From JBKEDS01 sp047975545 (GTDB taxonomy: Bacteria; Bacteroidota; Bacteroidia; Flavobacteriales; Flavobacteriaceae): a stretch of DNA of 64,000 nucleotides. Under the pieces are notes generated by a model. The model did not search any database. It saw only the letters and a list, made by a program, of their open reading frames with translations, and had not been told where the DNA came from. The DNA lies in assembly GCA_047975545.1 (NCBI GenBank), contig JBKEDS010000008.1, positions 124,001 through 188,000 on the forward strand. Reading direction: 5' to 3'. Below are positions 17,806-26,276 of the stretch, in pieces (the first letter of the stretch is position 1; every line of letters begins with the position of its first letter). Made by a program: the position numbers and the translations under genes.

Positions 17806-19482
17806 TTATTTTTGCATAATATATTGTTCCATCACCACAGCCAAATTGCTATAGTTTTTATATATTTTATCAAAAGTTTTCGAATTGCTTTCTATGGGTT
17901 TGTATACGGTTTCGAACGGACTGGACATAGCGTTCATGGCGGTTTCGGTTTCGTCGTACAAACCTGCCGCCATAGCCCCGAATACCGAAGCACCAAGCGC
18001 ACAGGCCTGCTCGGACTGTGCTACTTTTATGGGCATATTTAACACATCGGCCATCATTTGCATAATAAATGGCGATTTTTTGGCAATACCACCAAGGGCG
18101 ATAACCCCTTCAATCGGGATGCCCTCGTCCTTAAACCTATCCACAATTTTTCTCGCCCCAAAGCAAGAAGCCTCGGCCAAGGCACGGAATATTTTGGGTG
18201 AAGTACTTCCCAAATTAATCCCGCTAATAACGCCCTTTAGGTTTTGGTTGGCGTCGGGGGTTCGCCGTCCGTTCATCCAATCCAAGGCCAGCTCGCCCGA
18301 AGCCCCAATAGGCTCTTTTTCGGCGGCTTCACTTAATTTTGGGATTATTTTTGAAATGGATTCTTCTACTAATTTTTCTTTAACTTCCTCTGAAATTAAA
18401 TTGGAAGCACCCACGATTTCCCGAATAGGCCAAACCAGTAAACGTTGGTACCAAGCGTAAATATCGCCAAAGGCCGATTGCCCGGCTTCAAGCCCTAACA
18501 TATCGGGGATAACAGAGCCATCGACCTGACCACAGATACCTTTTACCAAATGCTCTTTTGCGGGGTTTGGCGCCACCAGAATATCGCAGGTAGAGGTTCC
18601 CATTATTTTGGTTAGGAAAAACGGTTCGATATTAACACCAACGGCACCCATGTGGGCATCGAAAGCACCCACGGCAACCTCAATGTTTTCTGGCAACCCC
18701 AAACGGGAAGCCCACTCACTGGATAATTTTCCAGCCGAGATATCCGACGTATAGGTTTTTGCAAACAACCTATCGGTTAGGCCGTTTAAAACAGGATCCA
18801 AGGCTACAAAAAATTCATTTGGGGGCAAGCCGCCAAACGATTCGTGCCACAAGGCTTTATGGCCTGCCGCACAACGGCTGCGCTTCATTTGGGAAACATC
18901 GGTGCCGCCCGTTAACAAAAAAGGTACCCAATCGCAATGTTCTACCCATGAATAAGCAGCACCCAACACCTGTTTATCGGCTCTTGAAACGTGCAGTATT
19001 TTGGACCAAAACCATTCGGACGAATAAACACCGCCTTCGTATTGCGAATAATCGATTGCCCATTTTTTGCAAAGTTTATTAATCTCGTCGGCTTCCTTTA
19101 TACCCGTGTGGTCTTTCCAAAGTACGAACATAGCATTTGGGTTTTCCTCAAAGCCTTTTGTAAGTGCTAAAGGCGTTCCGGTTTTATCAACCGCAACTGG
19201 TGTAGAACCCGTTGTATCGACCCCAATACCAACAATATTGCTTACAACATCTAGACTCACTTGCGCCACAACAGATTTAATCGTGTTTTCAATGCCCTCG
19301 ATATAATCCAAAGGATGTTGCCTAAACTGGTTTTTGGAAGGTTGGCAGTATTTGCCAGCCTCCCACCGTTGATAGTAATGAACGGCCGTTGCCATTTCTT
19401 CCCCTGTTGCGGTATTCACAATTAATGCCCTAACGGAATCCGACCCAAAATCCATTCCTATGGTGTATTTTACTTCATTCAT
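17806..19482 (-). CDS. araB: ribulokinase (FGGY family)
   Basis: A 558-residue FGGY carbohydrate kinase of normal AraB length. The N-terminal phosphate-1 loop is TIGMDFGSDSVRALIVNTATG. The central VAVGAFDAHMGAVG and the C-terminal ADENOSINE-site motif VIALGGIAKKSPFIMQM with QACALGASVFGAMAAG fit ribulokinases. It phosphorylates L-ribulose. It is the first gene of araB-araD-araA-SSS. Upstream are a hairpin repeat (19533-19560) and an AraR-type operator with a promoter-like box (19610-19651). No truncation is seen. Confidence 0.97.
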   Translation of the reverse strand: MNEVKYTIGMDFGSDSVRALIVNTATGEEMATAVHYYQRWEAGKYCQPSKNQFRQHPLDYIEGIENTIKSVVAQVSLDVVSNIVGIGVDTTGSTPVAVDKTGTPLALTKGFEENPNAMFVLWKDHTGIKEADEINKLCKKWAIDYSQYEGGVYSSEWFWSKILHVSRADKQVLGAAYSWVEHCDWVPFLLTGGTDVSQMKRSRCAAGHKALWHESFGGLPPNEFFVALDPVLNGLTDRLFAKTYTSDISAGKLSSEWASRLGLPENIEVAVGAFDAHMGAVGVNIEPFFLTKIMGTSTCDILVAPNPAKEHLVKGICGQVDGSVIPDMLGLEAGQSAFGDIYAWYQRLLVWPIREIVGASNLISEEVKEKLVEESISKIIPKLSEAAEKEPIGASGELALDWMNGRRTPDANQNLKGVISGINLGSTSPKIFRALAEASCFGARKIVDRFKDEGIPIEGVIALGGIAKKSPFIMQMMADVLNMPIKVAQSEQACALGASVFGAMAAGLYDETETAMNAMSSPFETVYKPIESNSKTFDKIYKNYSNLAVVMEQYIMQK

Positions 19483-19532
19483 ATATTTAGTTTATTGGGT
19501 TATTAGTTTATTGGGGTAGATCTGAATAAAAA

Positions 19533-19560
19533 CAGACTGTTTCGTTCCTCGCAGCGACAC
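19533..19560 (-). repeat. REP-like hairpin element in the araB leader
   Basis: On the minus strand it contains GCTGCGAGGAACGAAACAGT: a short imperfect stem around a GAGGAACGAA loop, followed by a T-rich stretch. It resembles the dispersed ATTGCGAGGAACGAAGCAAT-type repeats of many Bacteroidota. A related copy lies at 39933-39960 at the same distance (about 51 bases) from its gene start. Confidence 0.5.
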
Positions 19561-19609
19561 TTTTCCTTTTAATAGTTTAGAACAGCGCATATCATTGAAA
19601 AACGTACTG

Positions 19610-19651
19610 CAATATAATAATTATTTTTATAAGTGTACATAAAACACTTAT
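19610..19651 (-). promoter_or_regulatory. AraR-type operator and putative promoter of araBDA
   Basis: ATAAGTGT (19629-19636) and ACACTTAT (19644-19651) are perfect 8-bp arms with a 7-base spacer. A near-consensus -7 box reads TATATTG on the minus strand at 19610-19616, just downstream of the operator. The same half-sites and spacing recur before the transketolase gene. The layout places the operator over the -33 region. Confidence 0.72.
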
Positions 19652-19666
19652 GAATTTTGATAAAAA

Positions 19667-19693
19667 AATAACGCATTGGAAAAATGCGTTATT
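19667..19693 (-). terminator. intrinsic terminator of the tkt-tal-araR operon
   Basis: AATAACGCATT (19667-19677) pairs perfectly with AATGCGTTATT (19683-19693) around a 5-base loop. On the minus strand the stem is followed by a T tract. It lies 8 bases beyond the araR stop and separates this operon from araBDA. Confidence 0.88.
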
Positions 19694-19701
19694 TTATTGG
19701 G

Positions 19702-20379
19702 TTATAAATTGAAATTCTGTTCTTTATCATAAAGTGCTTCATCGAAATAGTAGAAAAAAGCACCTTTTCTGGATTCGGACATGTCCTTTTCCTCTAACTT
19801 CACAAAATATTTCATTTGGTTTACTTTTCTTCTAAAATTTCGTTTATCCAATTTTTCGTTTAAAATGCCTTCGTAAAGCGCTTGCAATTGGGGAAGCGTA
19901 AATTTTGGCGGCAATAAATGTAAGGCTATGGGGAAGTTCCTTATACGGCGGCGCAGACGCAAAATAGCCGAGTCAACCATATCCTTATGGTCGAAAATAA
20001 GTTCGGGCAAATCGTCTACCGGTACCCATTTGGCATTGTATTGTTTAATTTGTTCCTCGTTGTATTCGGCTTTTAAAATCATGGCGTTGTACGTGGTGGA
20101 AATTACACGCTCGAACGGGTCGCGGTCGGCCTTGCCAAAGGTTTTAACCTGCTCCATGTAAATATTTTCAAGACCGGATAAATTGTAAAGAATTCTATTG
20201 GCGGCTTCGTCCAAATCTTCATCGCTTTGCACAAAACCACCAATAAGGGACCATCGGCCTATTTCCGGCTCGAAGCCCCTGTGTATTAATAACAACTCGA
20301 CCCTATTGTCGTTAAATCCAAAAATGATACAATCTACTGCTATTTTTATTTGCTGTTCGGCTTTGTAAGCTGCTGTCAT
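19702..20379 (-). CDS. araR: Nudix-fold transcriptional regulator, AraR type
   Basis: A 225-residue protein with an N-terminal Nudix domain (about 10-145) and a C-terminal winged-helix segment (PKFTLPQLQALYEGILNEKL, then NFRRKVNQMKYFVKL). The Nudix box is degenerate: the segment GFVQSDEDLDEAANRILYN keeps its first Gly and Glu, but the catalytic REUxEE core is replaced by RILYNL. This is expected for Nudix-fold regulators that bind a sugar rather than hydrolyse a nucleotide. AraR of Bacteroides thetaiotaomicron, regulator of arabinose genes, has this architecture. The gene is last in tkt-tal-araR, next to araBDA. ATAAGTGT-type palindromes upstream of both operons are its probable targets. A true Nudix hydrolase is unlikely given the lost motif. 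Confidence 0.9.
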   Translation of the reverse strand: MTAAYKAEQQIKIAVDCIIFGFNDNRVELLLIHRGFEPEIGRWSLIGGFVQSDEDLDEAANRILYNLSGLENIYMEQVKTFGKADRDPFERVISTTYNAMILKAEYNEEQIKQYNAKWVPVDDLPELIFDHKDMVDSAILRLRRRIRNFPIALHLLPPKFTLPQLQALYEGILNEKLDKRNFRRKVNQMKYFVKLEEKDMSESRKGAFFYYFDEALYDKEQNFNL

Positions 20380-20423
20380 TATACTAATTATGGATTAAAC
20401 CTTTAAACAGGGTTTTGGTTTTG

Positions 20424-21080
20424 TTATTGGTTTCCTTTTTTGTAATCTTCTAAAAATTTGGCCAAACCAATATCGGTTAACGGGTGTTTTAGCAATCCTG
20501 TGATGGACGATAATGGCCCGGTCATAACATCGCTACCTATTTTAGCACAGTCGATAACGTGCATGGTATGACGGATTGACGCCGCCAATATTTGGGTTTG
20601 AAAGCCATAATTGTCGTAAATTTGTCTGATTTCGGCAATTAGGTTAAGGCCATCTGTTGAAATATCGTCTAAACGTCCCAAGAATGGCGATACATAAGTC
20701 GCTCCCGCTTTAGCCGCTAACAACGCCTGACCAGCAGAGAATACCAAAGTAACATTGGTTTTTATGCCTTTATCGGTTAAATATTTACAGGCTTTAATAC
20801 CATCGGCAATAAGCGGTAATTTTACCACGATTTGTGGGTGTAGCGCTGCCAAGGCTTCGCCTTCCTTTATCATGCCTTCAAAATCTACCGAAATAACCTC
20901 GGCACTTACATCGCCATCTACAATATCGCATATTTTTTTGTAGTGCGTCAAGATATTTTCCTTTCCGGTAATGCCTTCCTTGGCCATTAACGAGGGGTTT
21001 GTGGTAACACCATCTAACACGCCAAGGGCTTGTGCCTCGGCAATATCGTTTAAGTTTGCTGTATCGATAAAAAATTTCAT
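20424..21080 (-). CDS. tal: transaldolase (short TalC/MipB-type)
   Basis: A 218-residue class I aldolase of the small transaldolase / fructose-6-phosphate aldolase family. It begins MKFFIDTANLNDIAEAQALG, and the Schiff-base Lys lies in GIKTNVTLVFS. At the position where fructose-6-phosphate aldolase has Tyr131 (APY), this protein has Phe133 (SPFLGRLDD). In E. coli TalB, Phe at the equivalent site is linked to transaldolase activity and Phe-to-Tyr gives aldolase activity, so transaldolase is the better call. It is in operon with transketolase (10-base gap) and the AraR-type regulator, regenerating glycolytic intermediates from arabinose-derived xylulose-5-phosphate. Confidence 0.93.
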   Translation of the reverse strand: MKFFIDTANLNDIAEAQALGVLDGVTTNPSLMAKEGITGKENILTHYKKICDIVDGDVSAEVISVDFEGMIKEGEALAALHPQIVVKLPLIADGIKACKYLTDKGIKTNVTLVFSAGQALLAAKAGATYVSPFLGRLDDISTDGLNLIAEIRQIYDNYGFQTQILAASIRHTMHVIDCAKIGSDVMTGPLSSITGLLKHPLTDIGLAKFLEDYKKGNQ

Positions 21081-21090
21081 ATCGTTAATT

Positions 21091-23127
21091 TTATATGGTT
21101 TTTAAATATTCTAATACTTCTTGGCTTACTTTTTCGCCAGTAAACCCGAACTTATCGTCCAACACGGAAGCAGGTGCCGAATAACCAAAATGGTCCAAAC
21201 CAAACACTTTTCCGTTATCGCCAACAAGGCTTTCGAGATTTACGGGCAATCCTGCCGTTAAACCAAACAGGGGTTTGTTTTTAGGAATTATACTGTTTTG
21301 GTAATCTTTAGGTTGAAGCCTGAACACCCCTTCGGAAATTACTGAAGCAATATTTACTTTTAGGTTGTGTTGGTTTTCCAAAATTTCGGCCGCAGCTACC
21401 AAAGTAGCTACCTCGGAACCATTGGCTACAAGTACCACATCGGGGTTTGCCACTTCTTTCACCAAATAGCCCCCTTTTTCGGCCGCCAAGGCATCGTTAT
21501 ATCTTGAAGCGCTTTTTGCGGGCAAATCCTTAATGCCTTGTCTGGACAGGATTAAGCCCGAAGGCGTATTGCTATTTTCCAAGGCCATTTTCCAAGCTAC
21601 GCTGGTTTCGGCAGAATCGGCAGGGCGCAAGGCCATAAAACTTGGTTTTCCGCTGTGGTTTTTAAGTTTTTCCAATAAACGAATTTGTGCTTCCTGCTCG
21701 ATAGGTTGGTGGGTTGGGCCGTCCTCGCCCACACGGAACGCATCGTGCGTCCAAACATACTTAACCGGCAATTCCTGAATACCACTTAGGCGGATGGCGG
21801 GTTTCATATAATCGGAAAACACAAAAAATGTTGCCACCACTGGAATTACACCGCCGTGCAAGGCCAAACCGTTGGCTATACTTGCCATGGTTAGCTCGGC
21901 AACGCCGGCCTGCAGGAACGAGCCGCTAAAATCGCCTTTTTTAAGGGCATGTGTTTTTTTAAGGAAACCATCGGTTTTGTCGCTATTGGACAAATCGGCC
22001 GAGGATACAATCATGTTTTCCACCTTTCCGGCCAAATAGCCCAGTACGTTGGCCGAGGCTGCCCTACTGGCCAACCCTGCTTTATGCTCGATGGAAGAAA
22101 AATCCATTTCGGGCAGTTTTCCTGAAAAGAAGAAATCCAATTTCTCGGAAAGTGCTTTGTTTTCAGCTTTCCATTTTGTTATTTCGGCTTTCTTTTTGGC
22201 GGCTTGCGCTGTTTTTTCTTTTAAAAGTGTATTATAGAATGCCTGAACATCGGTATAAATATTGAACGGGTTTATTGGGTCCGCGCCAAGATTTATTAAG
22301 GTTTTTTCGTAATCGGCACCTGTATGACCAATAGGCTGGCCGTGCAGTTCGCAGTAGCCCTCGTACATACTGCCATCGGCGGCAACAGCACCTTTGCCCA
22401 TAATGGTTTTACCAATAATTAGGGTTGGTTTTTCGGTTTCGTTATTGGCATCGGTTAGGGCTTTTCTAATTTGGTCATGGTCGTGGCCGTCGATAGTTAC
22501 TACTTTCCAGCCCCAGGATTCGTATTTCATGGCAGTATCCTCCGTGGTTACCTCATCGGTTGATGTGGATAGCTGAATATCGTTGGAATCGAAAAACATA
22601 ATAAAATTGCTCAAGCCCAAATGCCCGGCAATCCTGCCGGCACCTTGCGATATTTCCTCCTGCACGCCTCCATCGGAAATAAATCCGTAAACTTTATGGT
22701 TTATCCAGTTGCCAAACCGGGCCGCCAAAAATTTGGCCGCAATAGCCGCACCAACACCCATAGTATGGCCTTGGCCAAGCGGCCCAGAGGTGTTTTCTAT
22801 ACCACGTTTTACATCAACCTCGGGATGACCGGGCGTAATGGAGCCCCATTGCCTGAAATTGGCAACATCGTCCTTGCCATACAAACCAAGCAAATAATAT
22901 TGCGCATACATTAAGGTTGAAAGGTGACCCGCATCCATAAAAAAACGATCCCTAAACGGCCATTCCATATCGGTTGGGTCGAAATTAAAGAACTCGGAGT
23001 ATAGGATGTGCATAAAATCGGCACCGCCCATTGGCCCACCGGGATGGCCCGAATTGGCTTTTTCTACCATGGCTACGGCCAATGCCCGTATGTTATCCGC
23101 TGCTTGTTGATGTACTGTTTTGCTCAT
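21091..23127 (-). CDS. tkt: transketolase
   Basis: A 678-residue, full-length thiamine-diphosphate enzyme. The N-terminal PP domain has ANSGHPGGPMGGADFMHILY and a cofactor region reading ISDGGVQEEISQGAGRIAGH, where SDGG replaces the textbook GDG. The central Pyr domain has VWTHDAFRVGEDGPTHQPIE, and the C-terminal domain ends with GLDHFGYSAPASVLDDKFGF. It transfers two-carbon units between pentose and triose/hexose phosphates. It is the first gene of tkt-tal-araR, with an exact -7 box and a perfect AraR-type palindrome upstream, so it looks like an arabinose-induced pentose-phosphate enzyme rather than the housekeeping copy. Confidence 0.97.
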   Translation of the reverse strand: MSKTVHQQAADNIRALAVAMVEKANSGHPGGPMGGADFMHILYSEFFNFDPTDMEWPFRDRFFMDAGHLSTLMYAQYYLLGLYGKDDVANFRQWGSITPGHPEVDVKRGIENTSGPLGQGHTMGVGAAIAAKFLAARFGNWINHKVYGFISDGGVQEEISQGAGRIAGHLGLSNFIMFFDSNDIQLSTSTDEVTTEDTAMKYESWGWKVVTIDGHDHDQIRKALTDANNETEKPTLIIGKTIMGKGAVAADGSMYEGYCELHGQPIGHTGADYEKTLINLGADPINPFNIYTDVQAFYNTLLKEKTAQAAKKKAEITKWKAENKALSEKLDFFFSGKLPEMDFSSIEHKAGLASRAASANVLGYLAGKVENMIVSSADLSNSDKTDGFLKKTHALKKGDFSGSFLQAGVAELTMASIANGLALHGGVIPVVATFFVFSDYMKPAIRLSGIQELPVKYVWTHDAFRVGEDGPTHQPIEQEAQIRLLEKLKNHSGKPSFMALRPADSAETSVAWKMALENSNTPSGLILSRQGIKDLPAKSASRYNDALAAEKGGYLVKEVANPDVVLVANGSEVATLVAAAEILENQHNLKVNIASVISEGVFRLQPKDYQNSIIPKNKPLFGLTAGLPVNLESLVGDNGKVFGLDHFGYSAPASVLDDKFGFTGEKVSQEVLEYLKTI

Positions 23128-23232
23128 TGTGGTTAATTTTATTAGGCTTTGTTTTTTATTTTGTTGTGGGTTTTTATTAAAATTTGTTTCTTTGCCGAAC
23201 GTTTATTCGACTTCACAATATATCCCTCCCTG

Positions 23233-23240
23233 CAAATATA
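23233..23240 (-). promoter_or_regulatory. -7 promoter box (TATATTTG) of tkt-tal-araR
   Basis: On the minus strand this is TATATTTG, an exact TAnnTTTG match, about 105 bases before the transketolase ATG. The AraR-type palindrome lies just upstream where a -33 TTG would be expected and no TTG is seen. Confidence 0.65.
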
Positions 23241-23250
23241 TAAAATTTCA

Positions 23251-23281
23251 TTAAATAAGTGTAAAAAAAACACTTATTTAA
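23251..23281. promoter_or_regulatory. AraR-type operator, perfect 12-bp arms
   Basis: TTAAATAAGTGT (23251-23262) and ACACTTATTTAA (23270-23281) are perfect reverse complements separated by seven A. This is the best copy of the motif in the window. It shares the ATAAGTGT core and 7-base spacing with the araB site and sits directly upstream of the tkt -7 box. Confidence 0.8.
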
Positions 23282-23335
23282 CAAAGGCTTAAAAAACAAA
23301 ATTTTACAACTTATAGATTCTCGTTTTCACGGGAA

Positions 23336-23671
23336 TTACAGTTTAAAAATTTCATCTAAAAGCACCCATTTTTCGTTTGTTTTAGCGAAAGGGAGTTTTT
23401 GTTGGTAATGCCACATAAGGGTTTCCCATTCCTGTACTTTAGGGTTGTTAGCGTCCATTTCGGCTTTCTTTTCAAAAGAAAACGTTTCTAAAACTTCCAT
23501 GACCATAAAAAGCCTGTTGCCCTTATTGTATATTTCCATTGCCACAATTCCGGAATTCTTGATACTTTTAATAATTTCGGGCCACACTTGTTTATGGTGT
23601 GCCTTGTATTGCGCCATTAGTTGCGGGTCGTTTTTTAAATCGCAGCAGAGGTAGTATTTTTTAGTTTTCAC
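23336..23671 (-). CDS. rhaM: L-rhamnose mutarotase family protein (RhaM type)
   Basis: A 111-residue ferredoxin-fold protein of normal RhaM length. YKAHHKQVWPEIIKSIKNSG near the N-terminus and MEVLETFSF contain family-typical segments, including the His of the HH pair. It interconverts alpha and beta anomers of L-rhamnose, or of L-fucose in related proteins. It is last in a minus-strand cassette with two sugar dehydrogenases, a lactonase and a diketo-acid hydrolase, supplying the anomer used by the dehydrogenase. Rhamnose versus fucose specificity cannot be told from sequence alone; the two GH78 genes further up favour rhamnose. Confidence 0.88.
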   Translation of the reverse strand: MKTKKYYLCCDLKNDPQLMAQYKAHHKQVWPEIIKSIKNSGIVAMEIYNKGNRLFMVMEVLETFSFEKKAEMDANNPKVQEWETLMWHYQQKLPFAKTNEKWVLLDEIFKL

Positions 23672-23682
23672 CTTACTTCACA

Positions 23683-24477
23683 TTAGCTATCGGTTAACAA
23701 CGAGCGGTCCAAATGCACGTAACCACCGTCGACAAAAATAAACTGTCCCGTGGTGTGCGACGAACGGTTGGATATGGTAAACAAACAGGTATCGGCTATT
23801 TCGGTTGGGGTTGTCATGCGGTTTTCCAAAGGAATTTTTTTAACGATAGCTTTTAATTTTTCTTCGCCATTTTCAAGGGTTTTAATCCAGGTATCGTAAG
23901 CCGGTGTCCAACTTTCGGCAATAATAATGGCGTTTACACGGATGTTATCCTTTATTAAATCGACCGCCCACTCCCGGGTTAAACCAAGCACGCCACCTTT
24001 TGCCGCTGCGTAGCCCGATGTTCCGCCTTGCCCTGTCAATCCTACTTTGGAACCGATATTCAAGATGTTTCCTTTTGAAGTTTTTATGTACGGTAAACAA
24101 TACTTAGCCATAGCAAAGAAGCTCACTAAATTCAACTTTAACGACCACATAAAATCGTCAATAGAACTGTCCAACCCCGCACCATCGTTTACCCCAACAT
24201 TGTTTATCAAGGCATCTATCCTACCGTACTTTTCTGCAATGGTTTTTACGGCCGCTTTAATTTGCACAGGGTCGGTTAAATCGGTTTTTACAAAAATGGC
24301 ATCGATGCCCCTTTCTTGTAATTCTTTTTCATAGGTGAAGCCCCGGTCGTTACGGCACACGATAACCGGAATAGCGCCTTCGTCGGCCAAGCGCTGCACA
24401 ATGGTTTCGCCAATGCTGCCCTTAACTCCGGCGGCACCGGTAACGACCACCACTTTATTTTTTAACTGTAAATCCAT
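23683..24477 (-). CDS. SDR family sugar 1-dehydrogenase (L-fucose/L-rhamnose dehydrogenase candidate)
   Basis: A 264-residue classical short-chain dehydrogenase. The cofactor loop is VTGAAGVKGSIGETI, a slightly extended GxxxGxG. NNVG, the catalytic Ser in NIGSKVGL and YAAAK (Tyr and Lys) are all present. It lies 11 bases before rhaM and 3 bases after the lactonase gene. In oxidative deoxy-hexose pathways an SDR oxidises the pyranose at C1 to the lactone, so this is the natural first enzyme with the mutarotase. The other SDR (27343-28116) could instead hold this role. L-galactose is also a possible substrate. Confidence 0.8.
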   Translation of the reverse strand: MDLQLKNKVVVVTGAAGVKGSIGETIVQRLADEGAIPVIVCRNDRGFTYEKELQERGIDAIFVKTDLTDPVQIKAAVKTIAEKYGRIDALINNVGVNDGAGLDSSIDDFMWSLKLNLVSFFAMAKYCLPYIKTSKGNILNIGSKVGLTGQGGTSGYAAAKGGVLGLTREWAVDLIKDNIRVNAIIIAESWTPAYDTWIKTLENGEEKLKAIVKKIPLENRMTTPTEIADTCLFTISNRSSHTTGQFIFVDGGYVHLDRSLLTDS

Positions 24478-24480
24478 AGC

Positions 24481-25308
24481 TTATAAATTGTAAAATGTTA
24501 CGGCATTAGCGCCCATAATCTGTTTTTGCTCGTTTTGGGTTAATGTTGAAATAAAACGGGTTGCCAATTGTTTAATTTGGGCATAATTGCCCGCTACCAA
24601 GCACACCGGCCAGTCGGAGCCAAACATGAGCCTGTTAGCACCAAAAGCCTCCAAAACCAAATCCATGTAAGGCTTTAGCTGCGCCTCCGTCCATGTGTTA
24701 TAATCGGCTTCGGTTACCATGCCCGAAAGTTTGCAATATACGTTTTCGTATTTTGAAATTTCTTTCATTAAAACCGCCCAACCTTCAAAAAAACCGTCTT
24801 TTATATAGGGTTTTGCGATGTGGTCGATAACAAATTTTTGATTGGGAAAGCGTTTTACAAACTCCAAAACAGCACCCAGCTGATGCGGAAACACCAAAAT
24901 ATCGTAGGTATAACGATAGGCTTCCAAAGTTTTAATGCCCCTTAAAAAATCGGGGCGCAACAAAAAATTATGGTCGGGCTCGCCTTGTACGACATGCCGA
25001 AACCCTTTTAGTTTTTTGTTGTTTTTATATTGAAGCAGAACAGCCTCTAAATTGCTACGCCTTAAATCGACCCAACCAACCACACCTTTTATAATGGGAT
25101 GTTTTTCGGCAAGCCTTAGAAGAAATTGGGTTTCTTCATCTGTTTGGTCGGCTTGAACGGCCACGCAACCGTCGATATCGTTTTCGAGATATACTTGCTC
25201 CAATTCAGAAGGCAAAAAATCTTTCCTGATTACGGCCATGCTATCGTCTATCCAAGCATGGCTTTCAGGGTTATATTGCCAAAAATGTTGGTGGCTATCG
25301 ATTATCAT
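24481..25308 (-). CDS. amidohydrolase-family sugar lactonase (L-fuconolactonase / L-rhamnonolactonase type)
   Basis: A 275-residue metal-dependent hydrolase of the COG3618 type. It begins MIIDSHQHFW with the HxH metal motif, has a VIDHIAKP segment in the barrel and the terminal Asp motif MFGSDWPVC. This family includes L-fucono-1,5-lactonase and 2-pyrone-4,6-dicarboxylate lactonase. Its ATG overlaps the stop codon of the upstream fumarylacetoacetase-like gene (ATGA, 25305-25308), showing translational coupling. It is expected to open the lactone produced by the SDR dehydrogenase. Confidence 0.87.
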   Translation of the reverse strand: MIIDSHQHFWQYNPESHAWIDDSMAVIRKDFLPSELEQVYLENDIDGCVAVQADQTDEETQFLLRLAEKHPIIKGVVGWVDLRRSNLEAVLLQYKNNKKLKGFRHVVQGEPDHNFLLRPDFLRGIKTLEAYRYTYDILVFPHQLGAVLEFVKRFPNQKFVIDHIAKPYIKDGFFEGWAVLMKEISKYENVYCKLSGMVTEADYNTWTEAQLKPYMDLVLEAFGANRLMFGSDWPVCLVAGNYAQIKQLATRFISTLTQNEQKQIMGANAVTFYNL

Positions 25309-26165
25309 CGTCCGCTATACGCTTTTACGTTTTGTTTTGAAACGCCAAGGCCTTCGATGCCCAATTCCATAACATCGCCCGGTTTTAGGTATAACGGCGG
25401 TTTTAAGCCCATGCCCACGCCAAACGGTGTTCCTGTTGAAATAACATCGCCCGGCAAAAGTGTCATAAACTGGCTAATGTAGCTGATGGATTCTTGAATG
25501 TTGAAAATAAAATCGGAAGTGGAGCTGTTTTGCATCATCTGCCCATTCAACTTCAGCCATAAATTAAGATTATTGGGGTCTTTAATTTCATCTTTTGTAG
25601 CCATAAAAGGGCCGAGCGGTGCAAAAGTATCGCAACCCTTGCCCTTGCACCATTGGCCGTCGCGCTCGATTTGAAAGGCCCGCTCGCTAATATCGTTGTG
25701 CAGTACGTAGCCCGCAATGTGGTCCAACACTTCATTTTGCTCGATGTAGGAGGCTTTTTTGCCTATTACTACGGCAAGCTCGACTTCCCAATCGGATTTT
25801 TCGCTGCCTTTGGGAATTACAACATCGTCGTTTGGTCCCACGATGGCGGTTGTGGACTTAAAGAACAGTACGGGTTCGTTAGGTACTTTCATGCCTGCTT
25901 CGGCGGCATGCTTGGCGTAGTTTAAGCCAATGCAAACTAATTTTGACGGCCTGCAAATGGGCGAGCCCAAACGGGTATTTCCTTCGACAACAGCGCATTT
26001 GCTTTGGTTTATTTTTAGCCATTCGTCCAAGCGTTCAATGCCGTTGGTTTCAAAAAAGGCTTCGGTGTAATCTTCACCAAATGCAGATACATCTAATCGT
26101 GCTCCATCGGGCAATTGTACGCCCGGTTTTTCGTTTCCTTCGGTTCCAAATCGTATAAGTTTCAT
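25305..26165 (-). CDS. fumarylacetoacetate hydrolase family protein, probable 2,4-diketo-3-deoxy-sugar-acid hydrolase
   Basis: A 286-residue FAH-fold enzyme. The N-terminal domain (about 1-65) is followed by the catalytic domain with LVCIGLNYAKHAAEAG, DWEVELAVVIGK (metal Glu residues), YVLHNDISERAFQ (metal Asp) and the ending STGTPFGVGMG. In oxidative L-fucose and L-rhamnose degradation such an enzyme splits the 2,4-diketo-3-deoxy acid to pyruvate plus lactate. Context (SDR, lactonase and mutarotase in the same operon) supports this over ureidoglycolate lyase, a common alternative annotation. There is a 111-base gap upstream in which no signal was recognised. Confidence 0.88.
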   Translation of the reverse strand: MKLIRFGTEGNEKPGVQLPDGARLDVSAFGEDYTEAFFETNGIERLDEWLKINQSKCAVVEGNTRLGSPICRPSKLVCIGLNYAKHAAEAGMKVPNEPVLFFKSTTAIVGPNDDVVIPKGSEKSDWEVELAVVIGKKASYIEQNEVLDHIAGYVLHNDISERAFQIERDGQWCKGKGCDTFAPLGPFMATKDEIKDPNNLNLWLKLNGQMMQNSSTSDFIFNIQESISYISQFMTLLPGDVISTGTPFGVGMGLKPPLYLKPGDVMELGIEGLGVSKQNVKAYSGR

Positions 26166-26276
26166 ATTTTAGTTTTAGTTTATTCGTAATTTATTTTTTT
26201 CTATTTTTAATTAAAATGCCTGTTTTCGATACCATTTTTTAATTCTCAAAATCGCTCGAACTGAGGTTTTATTTTT

